Positions 48,499-57,498 are shown, numbered from the stretch's first letter. The stretch: 64,000 nucleotides of DNA from Shewanella sp. SNU WT4 (GCF_006494715.1 NZ_CP041151.1:2170001-2234000); one strand, 5' to 3'. The notes: generated by a model not told the origin, from the letters alone. Made by a program: numbers and translations.

Positions 48499-50036
48499 CT
48501 GTCTCTTGATCAGATCTCATAGCGTTTCTCCGGCTTCAAATAGGGCTTTGGCTAAGCGATACCCCTTTACCTGAGCCTGAAGATCATCCCATCCCTCCCA
48601 AATCGTGGACCAGCTGGCCATTCCCGTGCGCTTGCTATCATTAAAGCCTCCTAGTTTGGCCAAGGATTGATAAGCCCACTTCATATTTGGGGCTTCTTTG
48701 CCTTTATGTCCCCTTGGCTTGTAGAGCTGCATCAGTACTCGCCATTCATCATTCTCTAAGACATTGCTGCAGCTTTGATTTTCCATGCTTTGCGCTGCTT
48801 CGATTTGCCCTCTTTTTCTCAGATAAATTGGCAGGCTCATCACTTCCCGAAGTTGCAGTAGCCGCACACCAATAAAGCAAAGTATCGAGGCCGCTCGCTC
48901 AAGGTTGTCTGGCGATGTCATGCGTAACCTTTCAACCCCCGCGCCGGTTTTCCACGCCTTATGAAAGTCCTCAATGCGCCATCTAGTGGTATAAATATCA
49001 ATCACATGAAGTTGCTGCGCCAACGTGTCAATCGGCTCACTGGTCAGTAGCATCCAAGATAGTCCATCTTCACCTTGGGGAGGATTGAGCTCTTGTGCGT
49101 ACACCACATTAATCGCATGCTGCTGACGATTATGTTTGATGTTAACCGCACTGGCTTTGAGGGTGAGTTTGGCTGTTCGCGAGGGACGATTCTTGCTTTT
49201 CCCACTGGCTTCCTTTATGCCTTTTTGTGGGATGGCGATGGTGTATCCGCCGGTAACGGGATGACTATCCATGTGCTCAAACAGCTTAGCCTCGTATTCT
49301 ACTAGGTTTCTTGCATGTTTTGCCCGCACCACAAACCGTTCACTATGTGATTGTTTATCCGATAAATAATGCATGATATCCGCTTCTCTATCACACACTG
49401 AGATCACTCGCGACATGTGAGCCTGCAAGCGTTGCCGCGTAAAATAGGATGCATCGGCCCATTTACCGCTCTCTTTTTCATCGGCCTCGTTGGGATTATC
49501 AGGTCGACACCACCAATCTTGGTGGATCAAGCCCAAGGTCCGAGAAGTATGGCTATCCAGTAGCAAGACAGAATGAACCCACCAACCACGAGACTTATCG
49601 GTAGGTTTGCCTAATTTCCCTAATTCAGACGCCACACTGTGCTTATAACTCAGGGCTGTCGTGTCTTCGAGAGCAAGTATTTCATTTATATTTTCAATCG
49701 CTTGGGCGGTGCGAGCAAAACCGGCGGCTCTGATCATAGATGGGCTAACATTATCATTGCGGATCAATCGATAGGCTCCTTCGAGTTTGGCATCTTCACC
49801 ATTACAAGATCTGGCAACCGATTTACCGCTGCCAACCGCCATGTGTTCAGCGACGACGGTTAACCTTGCCGCTCGTCGTTTATCACCTAGCTCAGTATGA
49901 TGAAAGTGATCATATGCCCATTTGTTCGGGTTAAAAATTGACATTAAAAAAGATGAAGTGAGTGAATTTGCATGATCTGATCATCGCCAGTCAAGAAAGT
50001 TCCATTTTTTGCTAATAATTTGTGTAGAAGAGACAG
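48499..50036 (-). mobile_element. Intact IS50/Tn5-like element (IS4 family)
   Basis: The 1538-bp element has the left end CTGTCTCTTGATCAGATCT, identical to the inside end of Tn5 as I recall it, and the right end (other strand) CTGTCTCTTCTACACAAAT, close to the Tn5 outside end. A perfect 9-bp duplication CACTTGGGC flanks it (48490-48498 and 50037-50045). The left end carries two GATC sites, so Dam methylation may silence it as in Tn5. Confidence 0.95.
48517..49944 (-). CDS. Tn5-like IS4-family transposase
   Basis: This 475-residue transposase matches the Tn5 protein in length and layout: N-terminal ELGDKRRAARL, first catalytic Asp region ALEDTTALSYKH, second in VCDREADIMHYL, and the YREK-type box YTTRWRIEDFHKAWK with catalytic Glu. 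It is uninterrupted. No shorter inhibitor start was assigned, although an internal start like that of the Tn5 inhibitor is possible. Confidence 0.94.
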   Translation of the reverse strand: MSIFNPNKWAYDHFHHTELGDKRRAARLTVVAEHMAVGSGKSVARSCNGEDAKLEGAYRLIRNDNVSPSMIRAAGFARTAQAIENINEILALEDTTALSYKHSVASELGKLGKPTDKSRGWWVHSVLLLDSHTSRTLGLIHQDWWCRPDNPNEADEKESGKWADASYFTRQRLQAHMSRVISVCDREADIMHYLSDKQSHSERFVVRAKHARNLVEYEAKLFEHMDSHPVTGGYTIAIPQKGIKEASGKSKNRPSRTAKLTLKASAVNIKHNRQQHAINVVYAQELNPPQGEDGLSWMLLTSEPIDTLAQQLHVIDIYTTRWRIEDFHKAWKTGAGVERLRMTSPDNLERAASILCFIGVRLLQLREVMSLPIYLRKRGQIEAAQSMENQSCSNVLENDEWRVLMQLYKPRGHKGKEAPNMKWAYQSLAKLGGFNDSKRTGMASWSTIWEGWDDLQAQVKGYRLAKALFEAGETL

Positions 50037-50070
50037 CACTTGGGCAGTGCTAAGTTTACAGGAGGGGGGA

Positions 50071-50673
50071 GTGAGCGCAGAAAAAATAGCAACAGCTTAC
50101 AATCAAATTACTCATCGGTGGAATAGTGATGAATTTGATATGAGTAACGGCATATTACAGCACCAAAAAGCCATCAGTTTTGTTAAAAATCGCGGCAAGG
50201 CATTAGATGTTGGCTGCGGTTGCACTGGGCGTTTTATTGATTTGTTATTGGATGAAGCTTTTATGCCGGCAGGTATCGATATTTCACCAGCAATGCTCAA
50301 GATTGCGAGGGCAAAGCACCCCGACATTCACTTTATTCTGGGGGATATTGGTCAATATGAATTATCCGACAAATATGATTTCATTACCGCTTGGGACAGT
50401 ATTTGGCATAGCCCTTTGGCAGAGCAAAAGTCATTGATTACCAAAATAGTGGCAAGCTTGAATATCGGCGGCGTGTTTATCTTTTCATTTGGTGGTACCG
50501 ATACTGCAGACTCTCACTCGAACCATTCCATGGGGCCAGAGCTGCACTATTCATCCCTAGGTGTGAATGGTTATTTAGCATTATTCATTGAGCTTGGATG
50601 TGTTATCAGGCACTTAGAATTTGATCAGTATCCAGAGCTCCATACTTACCTTGTGGTAGAAAAAGCCGAATAA
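50071..50673 (+). CDS. Class I SAM-dependent methyltransferase
   Basis: This 200-residue Rossmann-fold methyltransferase has motif I ALDVGCGCTGRF, GIDISPAMLKIARAKHP, HFILGDIGQY and the acidic-aromatic YDFITAWDSIWH. The substrate is unknown; small-molecule acceptors are usual for this size. The start is GTG 50071 directly after AGGAGGGGGGA; upstream codons belong to the IS element. The IS50-like insertion ends only 34 bases before the start, so the gene may have lost its native promoter. Confidence 0.85.
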   Translation: MSAEKIATAYNQITHRWNSDEFDMSNGILQHQKAISFVKNRGKALDVGCGCTGRFIDLLLDEAFMPAGIDISPAMLKIARAKHPDIHFILGDIGQYELSDKYDFITAWDSIWHSPLAEQKSLITKIVASLNIGGVFIFSFGGTDTADSHSNHSMGPELHYSSLGVNGYLALFIELGCVIRHLEFDQYPELHTYLVVEKAE

Positions 50674-50808
50674 GGGCTTTAACCTGGCTGTTAATGAATG
50701 AGTGGCGTACACCCTCGACATCAGCAATTTTCATGACTGTGATTTCGGTAAACTCAACGTTTTGGCAGCGAGCCAAAGGCGGGCGATAGGTGCGAGTAAG
50801 GATCTAAT

Positions 50809-51216
50809 ATGGCTTTAAATCTAACAGAAGTTGATGGGGTAATGATCAACGCCAAACACACAGCGACTTGTCATTGTGGTTCGGTTGAGTTTGAATTGGA
50901 TTTGCCAGAGGGGCTGGTGGATTTACGCCGTTGTGATTGCTCGCTTTGCCGCAGGCGAGGGGCGATTGCGGCATCAATTCCGCTGTCGGCTATAAAAATT
51001 ATCAAAGGGGCTCAGCTGTTAACCCTCTACCAGTTTAATACCCATACCGCTAAGCATTATTTTTGTCGTAAGTGCGGTATTTATACCCATCAACAACGCA
51101 GATCAAACCCGACCCAATATGGTTTTAATGTTGGGTGCTTGGAAGGCATTAACCCGTTAAAAATACCCAACATACCCACCTATGATGGTGTTAACCATCC
51201 TGCTGATAGTAAATAA
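50809..51216 (+). CDS. GFA/CENP-V-type zinc-binding protein
   Basis: This 135-residue protein has the GFA fold cysteines: Cys21 and Cys23 (TCHCGS), Cys42, 44 and 47 (RCDCSLCRRR) and Cys86 and 89 (YFCRKCGIYTH). The family includes glutathione-dependent formaldehyde-activating enzymes, but most members are uncharacterised. It is 33 bases before the acetyltransferase gene and may be cotranscribed with it. Confidence 0.85.
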   Translation: MALNLTEVDGVMINAKHTATCHCGSVEFELDLPEGLVDLRRCDCSLCRRRGAIAASIPLSAIKIIKGAQLLTLYQFNTHTAKHYFCRKCGIYTHQQRRSNPTQYGFNVGCLEGINPLKIPNIPTYDGVNHPADSK

Positions 51217-51249
51217 TGGCGCAATGGATTTTTTAGGAAAGTAGACATT

Positions 51250-51747
51250 ATGGTCATTGAAGTTCGACGCGCTGAGCCTTCAGATGCTAACGCAATCAAA
51301 GATATTTACGCCTGCACCAATGCTTATACCGAGACGTTGCAGTTACCGCTACCTTCTTTAGCGCTGTGGCAAAAGCGTATTCAAGCGGGTGCTGACCATG
51401 TTTATGCTTATGTCGCTGAGCATGATACTGAGGTGGTGGGACATGTGGTTTTTGAGCTCTGTCCTAACCCAAGACGTCGTCATGTCGGCACCTTTGGTAT
51501 GGGCGTCACCGACAGCGCTCAAGGCTTAGGTGTCGGCAGCGCCTTGCTAGCTACCATTATCGATTTAGCAGATAACTGGCTCAATCTAAAGCGAATCGAG
51601 TTGACGGTTTATGTGGATAACGCGCGAGCCATCCATTTGTATAAGAAATTCGGCTTTGAAGTCGAAGGAGAGTCGAAAGCCTATGCCTTCAGAAATGGGC
51701 ATTATGTTGATGTTTACCACATGGCTCGAATCGTAGCGCACGTATAA
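51250..51747 (+). CDS. GNAT N-acetyltransferase, YhhY-like
   Basis: This 165-residue enzyme has the acetyl-CoA loop QGLGVGSALL and the C-terminal GNAT motif IELTVYVDNARAIHLYKKFG. The whole chain resembles E. coli YhhY, an amino-acid N-acetyltransferase: NTLQ-like ETLQLPLPS, PRRRHVGTFGMGV and YAFRNGHYVDVYHMAR. Substrate assignment is by resemblance only. Confidence 0.85.
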   Translation: MVIEVRRAEPSDANAIKDIYACTNAYTETLQLPLPSLALWQKRIQAGADHVYAYVAEHDTEVVGHVVFELCPNPRRRHVGTFGMGVTDSAQGLGVGSALLATIIDLADNWLNLKRIELTVYVDNARAIHLYKKFGFEVEGESKAYAFRNGHYVDVYHMARIVAHV

Positions 51748-51868
51748 AGAGCGCCAACAACTGCGTAATCAAGGCATGGCATTTCTGGAGTCAATGACGA
51801 GCGTAGATAGTGCTGAACATGCCAATAGTTCTAATAGGGCAAGCAATATATCAGTCACGGAGGGGTAA

Positions 51869-52336
51869 ATGTCACAACATTCAGCCAAGGTCAGTTGGCA
51901 GCGCAGCGATGGCGAAGCTTTTACAGATAATCAGTACAGTCGCGCTCACACTTGGGATTTTGATGGTGGCGCCAGCATATTAGCCTCAGCATCACCCCAG
52001 GTTGTTCCTTTACCGTTATCTGTTGCCGCGAATGTTGATCCAGAAGAAGCATTTATTGCGGCATTATCAAGTTGCCATATGCTGGTGTTTTTATCGATTG
52101 CCGCCAAGCAAAGATACCTTGTTGATAGTTACACCGACCATGCCGTTGGCACTTTAGGTAAAAACAGCAAAGGTAAAACTTCAGTGACTCAGGTAGTGCT
52201 AAGGCCTCTCGTCAAATTTGGTGGTGCTAAGCAACCAAGCTTAACGCAGCTTGAAAAAATGCATCATGTGGCGCATGACAATTGTTTTATTGCTAACTCA
52301 GTTGAAACCCAAGTAGTAACAGAAATTATCCGCTGA
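51869..52336 (+). CDS. OsmC/Ohr-family peroxidase-like protein
   Basis: This 155-residue protein has the two redox cysteines of the OsmC family, Cys69 (ALSSCHMLVF) and Cys139 (AHDNCFIANS), and Glu60/61 (DPEEAF) near the first. It probably reduces organic hydroperoxides. GGAGGGG precedes the ATG. It belongs to the YhfA/OsmC-like branch rather than to classic Ohr, judged by the short N-terminus. Confidence 0.85.
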   Translation: MSQHSAKVSWQRSDGEAFTDNQYSRAHTWDFDGGASILASASPQVVPLPLSVAANVDPEEAFIAALSSCHMLVFLSIAAKQRYLVDSYTDHAVGTLGKNSKGKTSVTQVVLRPLVKFGGAKQPSLTQLEKMHHVAHDNCFIANSVETQVVTEIIR

Positions 52337-52402
52337 CAAAGGCTTTAAGATGGGCAAAGTTAAGGTTTTCATTTCTAGGGCTAAAGTGGATATGGCGCTG
52401 CG

Positions 52403-52612
52403 CTTGAATCTAAGTGCTTGAATCTAAGTGCTTGAATCTAAGTGCTTGAATCTAAGTGCTTGAATCTAAGTACTTGAATCTAAGTACTTGAATCTAAGTG
52501 CTTGAATCTAAGTACTTGAATCTAAGTACTTGAATCTAAGTACTTGAATCTAAGTACTTGAATCTAAGTACTTGAATCTAAGTACTTGAATCTAAGTACT
52601 TGAATTTAGTGC
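52403..52612 (+). repeat. 14-bp minisatellite, 15 units
   Basis: Fifteen units of CTTGAATCTAAGTR run without gaps; starts are at 52403 and every 14 bases to 52599. All 14-base cores are identical except the last. Only the 14th position varies (G in units 1-4 and 7, A elsewhere). The period is not a multiple of three and no gene spans it. It lies between osmC and the end of the leftward bufferin operon. Confidence 0.95.
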
Positions 52613-52701
52613 TGGGATTAAGTGCTTGAGGCTCTGCCAATACTTCCGCTCAGAGTGACTTTCAAGACTTATGTGTCATCAATGGTTTGTTTTAACAAAG
52701 A

Positions 52702-53490
52702 TTATTGGTCGTTCAACCCTATGATAAGCCCCATGTCAAACCAGGCTTGTAAGGCGATTAATACTTGCTGCGCCGCGTGCTCGGCATCGAAAAACTGCAT
52801 CATCAATTCACACTGCTGCGCGAAATTAAGCCCTTGGATAAACCCCATCAGTAATTGGTATTGGAAAGGGAGCAGGGACATAAATTCGGTTAAGCGCGAG
52901 TCGCCGCGCCACAGTAACCAATAGCGACTAGCGCTATAGTCGGGTGCCGTTGGTGCTTGCTCGGCTTTGATACTTTGCCAAGCTTCCACGGCATTACTTT
53001 GGCATTGGAAAATTTGCATACTGGGATGAAACCGCAATTGGCATGTGGGCCAGAGCTCCGCGGGTAATTGCTGTAAATCACTAAAGCTTAGTCTTAGCGC
53101 ATCTCGCGCATCAAATGTATTAAGTAAACGGCGCTCAAAGGCGGCGATATCCGTTAAAATAGGATGCTCAGCAAAAGGCGGCTGTTGAGTTAAAAAGCGT
53201 GGTAAATCATCGCAAAAATCGCGCAATGACGGCACGCTTGATGGGTGCTGCTGGATGTAAAGGCGCGCCATGTCATCAAATAAGTCATCGCCTAAATAGA
53301 GGCCAAGTATTTCATGATCTGTTTCTATGGTTTCGATTAAGCGTAGCTGGTAGGCATTACGATAAATAGCCATTCTGGTCTCTGCCGTAATCTTGCCTTG
53401 CTCCACTATGTGGCTTTGCAATGTTGCGGCGTCACCTGTATTTAAATAATCCATAAAGCTATGTTGCAACTCGCGTAATGATGCACTCAT
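52702..53490 (-). CDS. bufC: Bufferin-system partner protein BufC/HvfC (DUF2063)
   Basis: This 262-residue protein has an N-terminal DUF2063 domain (LRELQHSFMDYLNTGD, RMAIYRNAYQLRLIETIETDHE). In MNIO systems this partner helps the enzyme recognise the precursor leader. The C-terminal half (FHPSMQIFQCQSNAVEAWQ, WLLWRGDSR) is the usual extension. The start overlaps the bufB stop by four bases (ATGA), so both are translated together. No terminator is evident downstream, only the minisatellite. Confidence 0.85.
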   Translation of the reverse strand: MSASLRELQHSFMDYLNTGDAATLQSHIVEQGKITAETRMAIYRNAYQLRLIETIETDHEILGLYLGDDLFDDMARLYIQQHPSSVPSLRDFCDDLPRFLTQQPPFAEHPILTDIAAFERRLLNTFDARDALRLSFSDLQQLPAELWPTCQLRFHPSMQIFQCQSNAVEAWQSIKAEQAPTAPDYSASRYWLLWRGDSRLTEFMSLLPFQYQLLMGFIQGLNFAQQCELMMQFFDAEHAAQQVLIALQAWFDMGLIIGLNDQ

Positions 53491-54383
53491 GCACTGAGTC
53501 CTTGTGTTGGTGTCGCAGGTATCGGATCAAGAGTGCGTGTGGCTAGATCGGGGAATTGCTGGGCGGCGAGGCGTGATGCTTGTTGCAACTCATGTTCTAA
53601 TGCGGGGAAGGCGGGAATATTGCCATCTCGTTCTATCATAGTGCTCACTAAACCAAAGCGTTGCAAGGCTTGCTGGTATAACTGCCACACTGGCTCTACA
53701 ACATCTTGATCATGAGTATCAATCACATAGTCGCCATAATCACTGTGACCGGCGAGATGAAACTGCTGCACCCGCTTAGGGTTTATTTTATTGAGGTACT
53801 CAAGGGCGTTAAAGCCATGATTACGGGCGCTGACGTAGATATTATTTATATCAAGCAAAATCAAACAGTCAGCTTGTTCTGCTAATGCATTTAAAAATTC
53901 CCACTCATCCATACTCGAATCTTGATACGACAAATAGCTAGAGACATTTTCGAGTAAAATTCGCCGTCCCAAAAAATCTTGCACTTGGCTCACGCGCTTT
54001 GCAACGTGCTCTATGGTTTCTTGGGTGTAAGGTAGCGGCAATAGGTCATGGCTATTTTGGCCATGCACTGAGGTCCAACATAAGTGATCAGAAATCCATT
54101 TAGGCTGCACCTCGTTGGCAAGTTGTTTAAGCGCCTTGAGGTAAGCCATATCTAATGAATTGGTGCCGCCAATGGACATAGATACGCCATGCATCACCAC
54201 TGGATAACGCTCGGCAATGGCATGCAAATAATATTTAGGTTTACCGCCTGCCACCATAAAGTTTTCTGACAGCACTTCAAACCAATCCACATGTGGCTGA
54301 TGCTGCAATACATGCTCAAAATGGGCGGTGCGCAGGCCTAAGCCAAACCCTAAAAAATCATAGCCAAGCGGATCATTTGCCAT
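53487..54383 (-). CDS. bufB: MNIO-family maturation enzyme BufB (DUF692)
   Basis: This 298-residue TIM-barrel multinuclear non-haem iron oxygenase would modify cysteines of the neighbouring precursor, as BufB enzymes do. Family landmarks are FGLGLRTAHFEHVL, WFEVLSENF, His65 in VMHGVSMSIG, ISDHLCW, RILLENVSSYL, LLDINNIYVSA and FHLAGH. ATG 54383 (MANDPLGYDF) has AGGA upstream and gives the normal length; the frame is open 11 codons farther. Confidence 0.88.
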   Translation of the reverse strand: MANDPLGYDFLGFGLGLRTAHFEHVLQHQPHVDWFEVLSENFMVAGGKPKYYLHAIAERYPVVMHGVSMSIGGTNSLDMAYLKALKQLANEVQPKWISDHLCWTSVHGQNSHDLLPLPYTQETIEHVAKRVSQVQDFLGRRILLENVSSYLSYQDSSMDEWEFLNALAEQADCLILLDINNIYVSARNHGFNALEYLNKINPKRVQQFHLAGHSDYGDYVIDTHDQDVVEPVWQLYQQALQRFGLVSTMIERDGNIPAFPALEHELQQASRLAAQQFPDLATRTLDPIPATPTQGLSA

Positions 54384-54423
54384 GTGTGTCCTAGATTTAC
54401 TAAAAAGAAGGGACATCCGATAA

Positions 54424-54460
54424 GTTTGCCTTTATGTCGTCTGAGTGACTAAAGGCAAAC
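54424..54460 (-). terminator. Hairpin between bufA and bufB
   Basis: GTTTGCCTTTA (54424-54434) and TAAAGGCAAAC (54450-54460) form a perfect 11-bp stem with a 15-base loop, directly after the bufA stop. There is no U run. Such a hairpin could protect the bufA message or partly stop transcription, giving more precursor than enzyme. Confidence 0.6.
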
Positions 54461-54491
54461 CGTACCGAGCTTAATACTTAGTCAATGGGGA

Positions 54492-54953
54492 TTACGAGCT
54501 AGTTTTACCGCCAATGTCTGCGCAAGATTTTGCGGGTGCTTTAACAAAACCTTTGCCTTTACAACTAGCATGACCGCCACAGGCGTTTTCCGCAGTTTTA
54601 CAATCATTATGGCCTTTACAGGTATTGACGCCATAACATTGCACTAAGTCAGCTTTTGCTATTTCGCCTTTCCAATCATCTTTTACGCTGCCGCCCACAT
54701 CCGCACACGCCTTGCTTGGCATGGCAACAAAGCCTGTGCCTTTACAACTGGCTTTACCGGAACAGGCATTGTCAGCCGTTTTGCAATCATTGTGTCCGCC
54801 GCAGGTATTCACGCCATAGCAATGCACTAAGTCCGTTGAGTCTGCGGCAGCGGCCACTTTCTCAGTGCTTTGGGCATGGGCCATTTGCGACATACCAGCC
54901 ATTGCCATAGCAAGAGCGGCTCCGGTAAATACTTTTTGCGCTGTTTTATTCAT
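54492..54953 (-). CDS. bufA: Bufferin-type metallophore precursor with two cysteine cores
   Basis: This 153-residue precursor has a signal peptide ([20 protein letters not shown] to AHA, about 27 residues) and two copies of a six-cysteine core: Cys45, 51, 57, 64, 70, 83 and Cys106, 112, 118, 125, 131, 144. Each core reads [16 protein letters not shown] then NAC-x-G-x-ASCKG-x-GFV. It is placed in the BufA2 group of periplasmic bufferins, which after cysteine modification by BufB bind copper. ATG 54953 has GAGGAAG upstream; a TTG codon before it is ignored. Metal and modification are inferred from the family. Confidence 0.88.
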   Translation of the reverse strand: MNKTAQKVFTGAALAMAMAGMSQMAHAQSTEKVAAAADSTDLVHCYGVNTCGGHNDCKTADNACSGKASCKGTGFVAMPSKACADVGGSVKDDWKGEIAKADLVQCYGVNTCKGHNDCKTAENACGGHASCKGKGFVKAPAKSCADIGGKTSS

Positions 54954-55432
54954 CAAATCTTCCTCATTAACTGCACCAAGTGTTGGTAGTGTAATTTTAG
55001 CTATTTGATATGAAGGCTATTTTTGCTTAACGCGTGCAATGAACCGCTGCAAAGAAAGCCAAGTCCTTACGCACCCACAAGATGCAGGTGACATATAGAC
55101 CTTAGGCTATGAGCAAAACTTTCGTGTAATAACAAAATAATTTTATGACTGTTACTTTTTAATGGCTTAAATTGGAGGGCGATATGTGCAGGTCAAATAA
55201 CGCGCGCTATTTAGCAATCAAATTTTAGTATTTAGGCATAAGGCAGTGAACAAGTTGAACGGGTAAATTTAAACACTGAGGGTTAGCCGCCACGGATTAA
55301 TCTGATGTATTTCAAACTATTCCAAGTGAGTGACATAGTGTAAGGTGGCTGTTGTTAACTTAATGTTGTCATTTGGCCGGTAGCGAAAGAGACCTTAAAT
55401 GTGCATGTGGATAGAGTTGTTTGGAGGCATCA
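54954..55432. other. Divergent region between bufA and the LtaS-like gene
   Basis: This 479-base AT-rich stretch must hold both promoters. I see no sigma-factor gene or clear operator; GGAGG at 55422-55426 is the ribosome binding site of the rightward gene. Confidence 0.4.
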
Positions 55433-57397
55433 ATGTTGTCAGCGTTATCAGTTCGCTTAGCTCAATCTCGTGTCGGTCCGTTGGGAACGATTTTCATCTT
55501 CTGTTTATTGGTGTTGTTGATTTCAACTTTAAGCCGGATTGGTTTGGGGTTATGGCAAGCCGAACGCGTGGCGGCGATGGATGGTTGGCCTCATTTATTA
55601 ATTCAAGGATTACGAGTTGATATTGCCACTCTTTGTTGGCTATGGGGAATTGCTGCCCTCGGCAGCGTAGTATTTGCAAGTAACAATGTTATTGGTCGGA
55701 TGTGGCTGGTGGTATTACGGCTTTGGCTGACGTTGGGTTTATGGGCCATATTATTTTTAGAAGTTTCGACCCCTGCATTTATTGAAGAATACGGTATTCG
55801 CCCCAACCGCTTATATGTGGAATACCTGATTTACCCGAAAGAAGTGTTGTCTATGTTATGGGCGGGTCGCAAGTTAGAGTTGATATTTGCTGTGGTATTA
55901 AGCCTGGCAACCTTGTGGGGCGGCTGGCGACTAAGTGGCAGATTAACCCGCAATTTACGCTTTCCGCTTTGGTACTGGCGCCCGGTATTAGCCGTTATGG
56001 TGGTGGCGGTCACCTTGCTTGGGGCGCGCTCAACGTTAGGCCATAGGCCGCTTAATCCTGCCATGGTTGCATTTGCCGATGACCCGCTAGTAAATTCGTT
56101 AGTGACTAACTCTGCCTATTCGCTCGTTTTTGCTATCAAACAAATGGGGAGTGAAGAAGATGCTGCCAAGATATACGGGCAATTAGAGTATGCCGACATT
56201 GTTGCCACTATTAGGCAAGAAAGTGGCCGTCCCGCTTCGGCGTTTACCTCCACCGAAATACCGTCATTAAGTTTTAATCAAGCAAGCTATAGCGGTAAAC
56301 CCAAAAACTTGGTTATTTTGCTGCAAGAAAGCCTAGGTGCCCGTTTTGTCGGCAGTTTAGGGGGCTTACCTTTAACCCCCAATATCGACGAACTCTCACA
56401 ACAAGGGTGGTATTTTGATAATTTATACGCTACAGGTACTCGCTCGGTGCGTGGCATTGAAGCGGTAGTGACAGGTTTTACGCCAACGCCAGCCAGCGCT
56501 GTGGTTAAATTAGGTAAGAGCCAAACTGGGTTCTTTACCTTAGCCGCATTGCTTAAAAAACATGGTTATACCACTCCGTTTGTCTATGGCGGCGAAAGTC
56601 ATTTTGACAATATGCGCAGTTTCTTTTTGGGCAATGGTTTTAGCACTATCGTCGAGCAAAAAGATTATACGGCACCAGCATTTGTTGGCTCATGGGGAGT
56701 GTCTGATGAAGATTTAATGCGCAAGGCTAACAGCGAGTTTAGGGCACTCCATGCCCAAGGTAAGCCGTTTTTTAGTTTAGTGTTCAGCTCAACTAATCAT
56801 GATCCCTTTGAATTTCCAGATGGCCGCATCCAGCTCTATGAAGAGCCAAAACAAACGCGTCATAACGCAGCCAAATATGCCGATTATGCTGTGGGTGAAT
56901 TTTTTAAACTCGCCAAACAATCTGACTATTGGAAAGACACGATTTTTATTGTTGTGGCCGATCATGATAGCCGCGTTGGTGGCGCGGATTTAGTACCAAT
57001 ATCGCGCTTTCGTATTCCTGGGCTAATTATTGGGGAAAACATTACGCCAAAGCGCGATCAACGAATAGTGAGTCAAATTGATTTACCGCCAACGTTATTG
57101 TCGTTAATGGGCATTTCCGATTATTACCCTATGCTTGGGCGCGATTTAACCCAAGTAAGCCCCGATTGGCCAGGGCGCGCTATGATGCAATACGATAAAA
57201 ACTTTGCCCTGATGGAAGGCAACAGCGTGGTGATTTTACAACCTGAAAAAAGCGCCAAAGGATTTCAATACGATAGCAAGACACAGAAGCTCAACGATCA
57301 TGCGCCCGCTGTCGCAGCGTTAGAGAAAAAAGCGGTCAGTTGGGCTTTGTGGGGCAGCCTAGCTTACGATCAAGGACTGTACCGTCTTGCCAATTGA
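55433..57397 (+). CDS. LtaS/OpgB-like membrane phosphoglycerol transferase (sulfatase fold)
   Basis: This 654-residue inner-membrane protein has five N-terminal helices (about residues 15-215) and a periplasmic alkaline-phosphatase-fold domain. The domain has the metal-binding and catalytic segments LVILLQESLGARFVG, ATGTRSVRG (nucleophile Thr), FSSTNHDPFEFP and IVVADHDSRVGG. Members transfer phosphoglycerol or phosphoethanolamine to glycans or lipids; the acceptor here is unknown. ATG 55433 has TTGGAGG upstream. A bidirectional terminator follows. Confidence 0.85.
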   Translation: MLSALSVRLAQSRVGPLGTIFIFCLLVLLISTLSRIGLGLWQAERVAAMDGWPHLLIQGLRVDIATLCWLWGIAALGSVVFASNNVIGRMWLVVLRLWLTLGLWAILFLEVSTPAFIEEYGIRPNRLYVEYLIYPKEVLSMLWAGRKLELIFAVVLSLATLWGGWRLSGRLTRNLRFPLWYWRPVLAVMVVAVTLLGARSTLGHRPLNPAMVAFADDPLVNSLVTNSAYSLVFAIKQMGSEEDAAKIYGQLEYADIVATIRQESGRPASAFTSTEIPSLSFNQASYSGKPKNLVILLQESLGARFVGSLGGLPLTPNIDELSQQGWYFDNLYATGTRSVRGIEAVVTGFTPTPASAVVKLGKSQTGFFTLAALLKKHGYTTPFVYGGESHFDNMRSFFLGNGFSTIVEQKDYTAPAFVGSWGVSDEDLMRKANSEFRALHAQGKPFFSLVFSSTNHDPFEFPDGRIQLYEEPKQTRHNAAKYADYAVGEFFKLAKQSDYWKDTIFIVVADHDSRVGGADLVPISRFRIPGLIIGENITPKRDQRIVSQIDLPPTLLSLMGISDYYPMLGRDLTQVSPDWPGRAMMQYDKNFALMEGNSVVILQPEKSAKGFQYDSKTQKLNDHAPAVAALEKKAVSWALWGSLAYDQGLYRLAN

Positions 57398-57465
57398 TAC
57401 TTAAAGCAGTTGATCGTTATGCTTGGATTGTTAGATAGGGTGTTTAGACAGTCGAGCTTTAACTA

Positions 57466-57498
57466 AAAAAATGGCTGCCATATATGGCAGCCATTTTT
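57466..57498. terminator. Bidirectional terminator between ltaS-like gene and tcyP
   Basis: AAAAATGGCTGCCA-TATA-TGGCAGCCATTTTT is a near-perfect stem with A and T runs on both sides. It lies between two convergent genes and would stop both. Confidence 0.9.

Noticed and set aside
52403..52612. Possible CRISPR array
   Set aside because: Units are directly adjacent 14-base copies with no unique spacers and no cas gene nearby.
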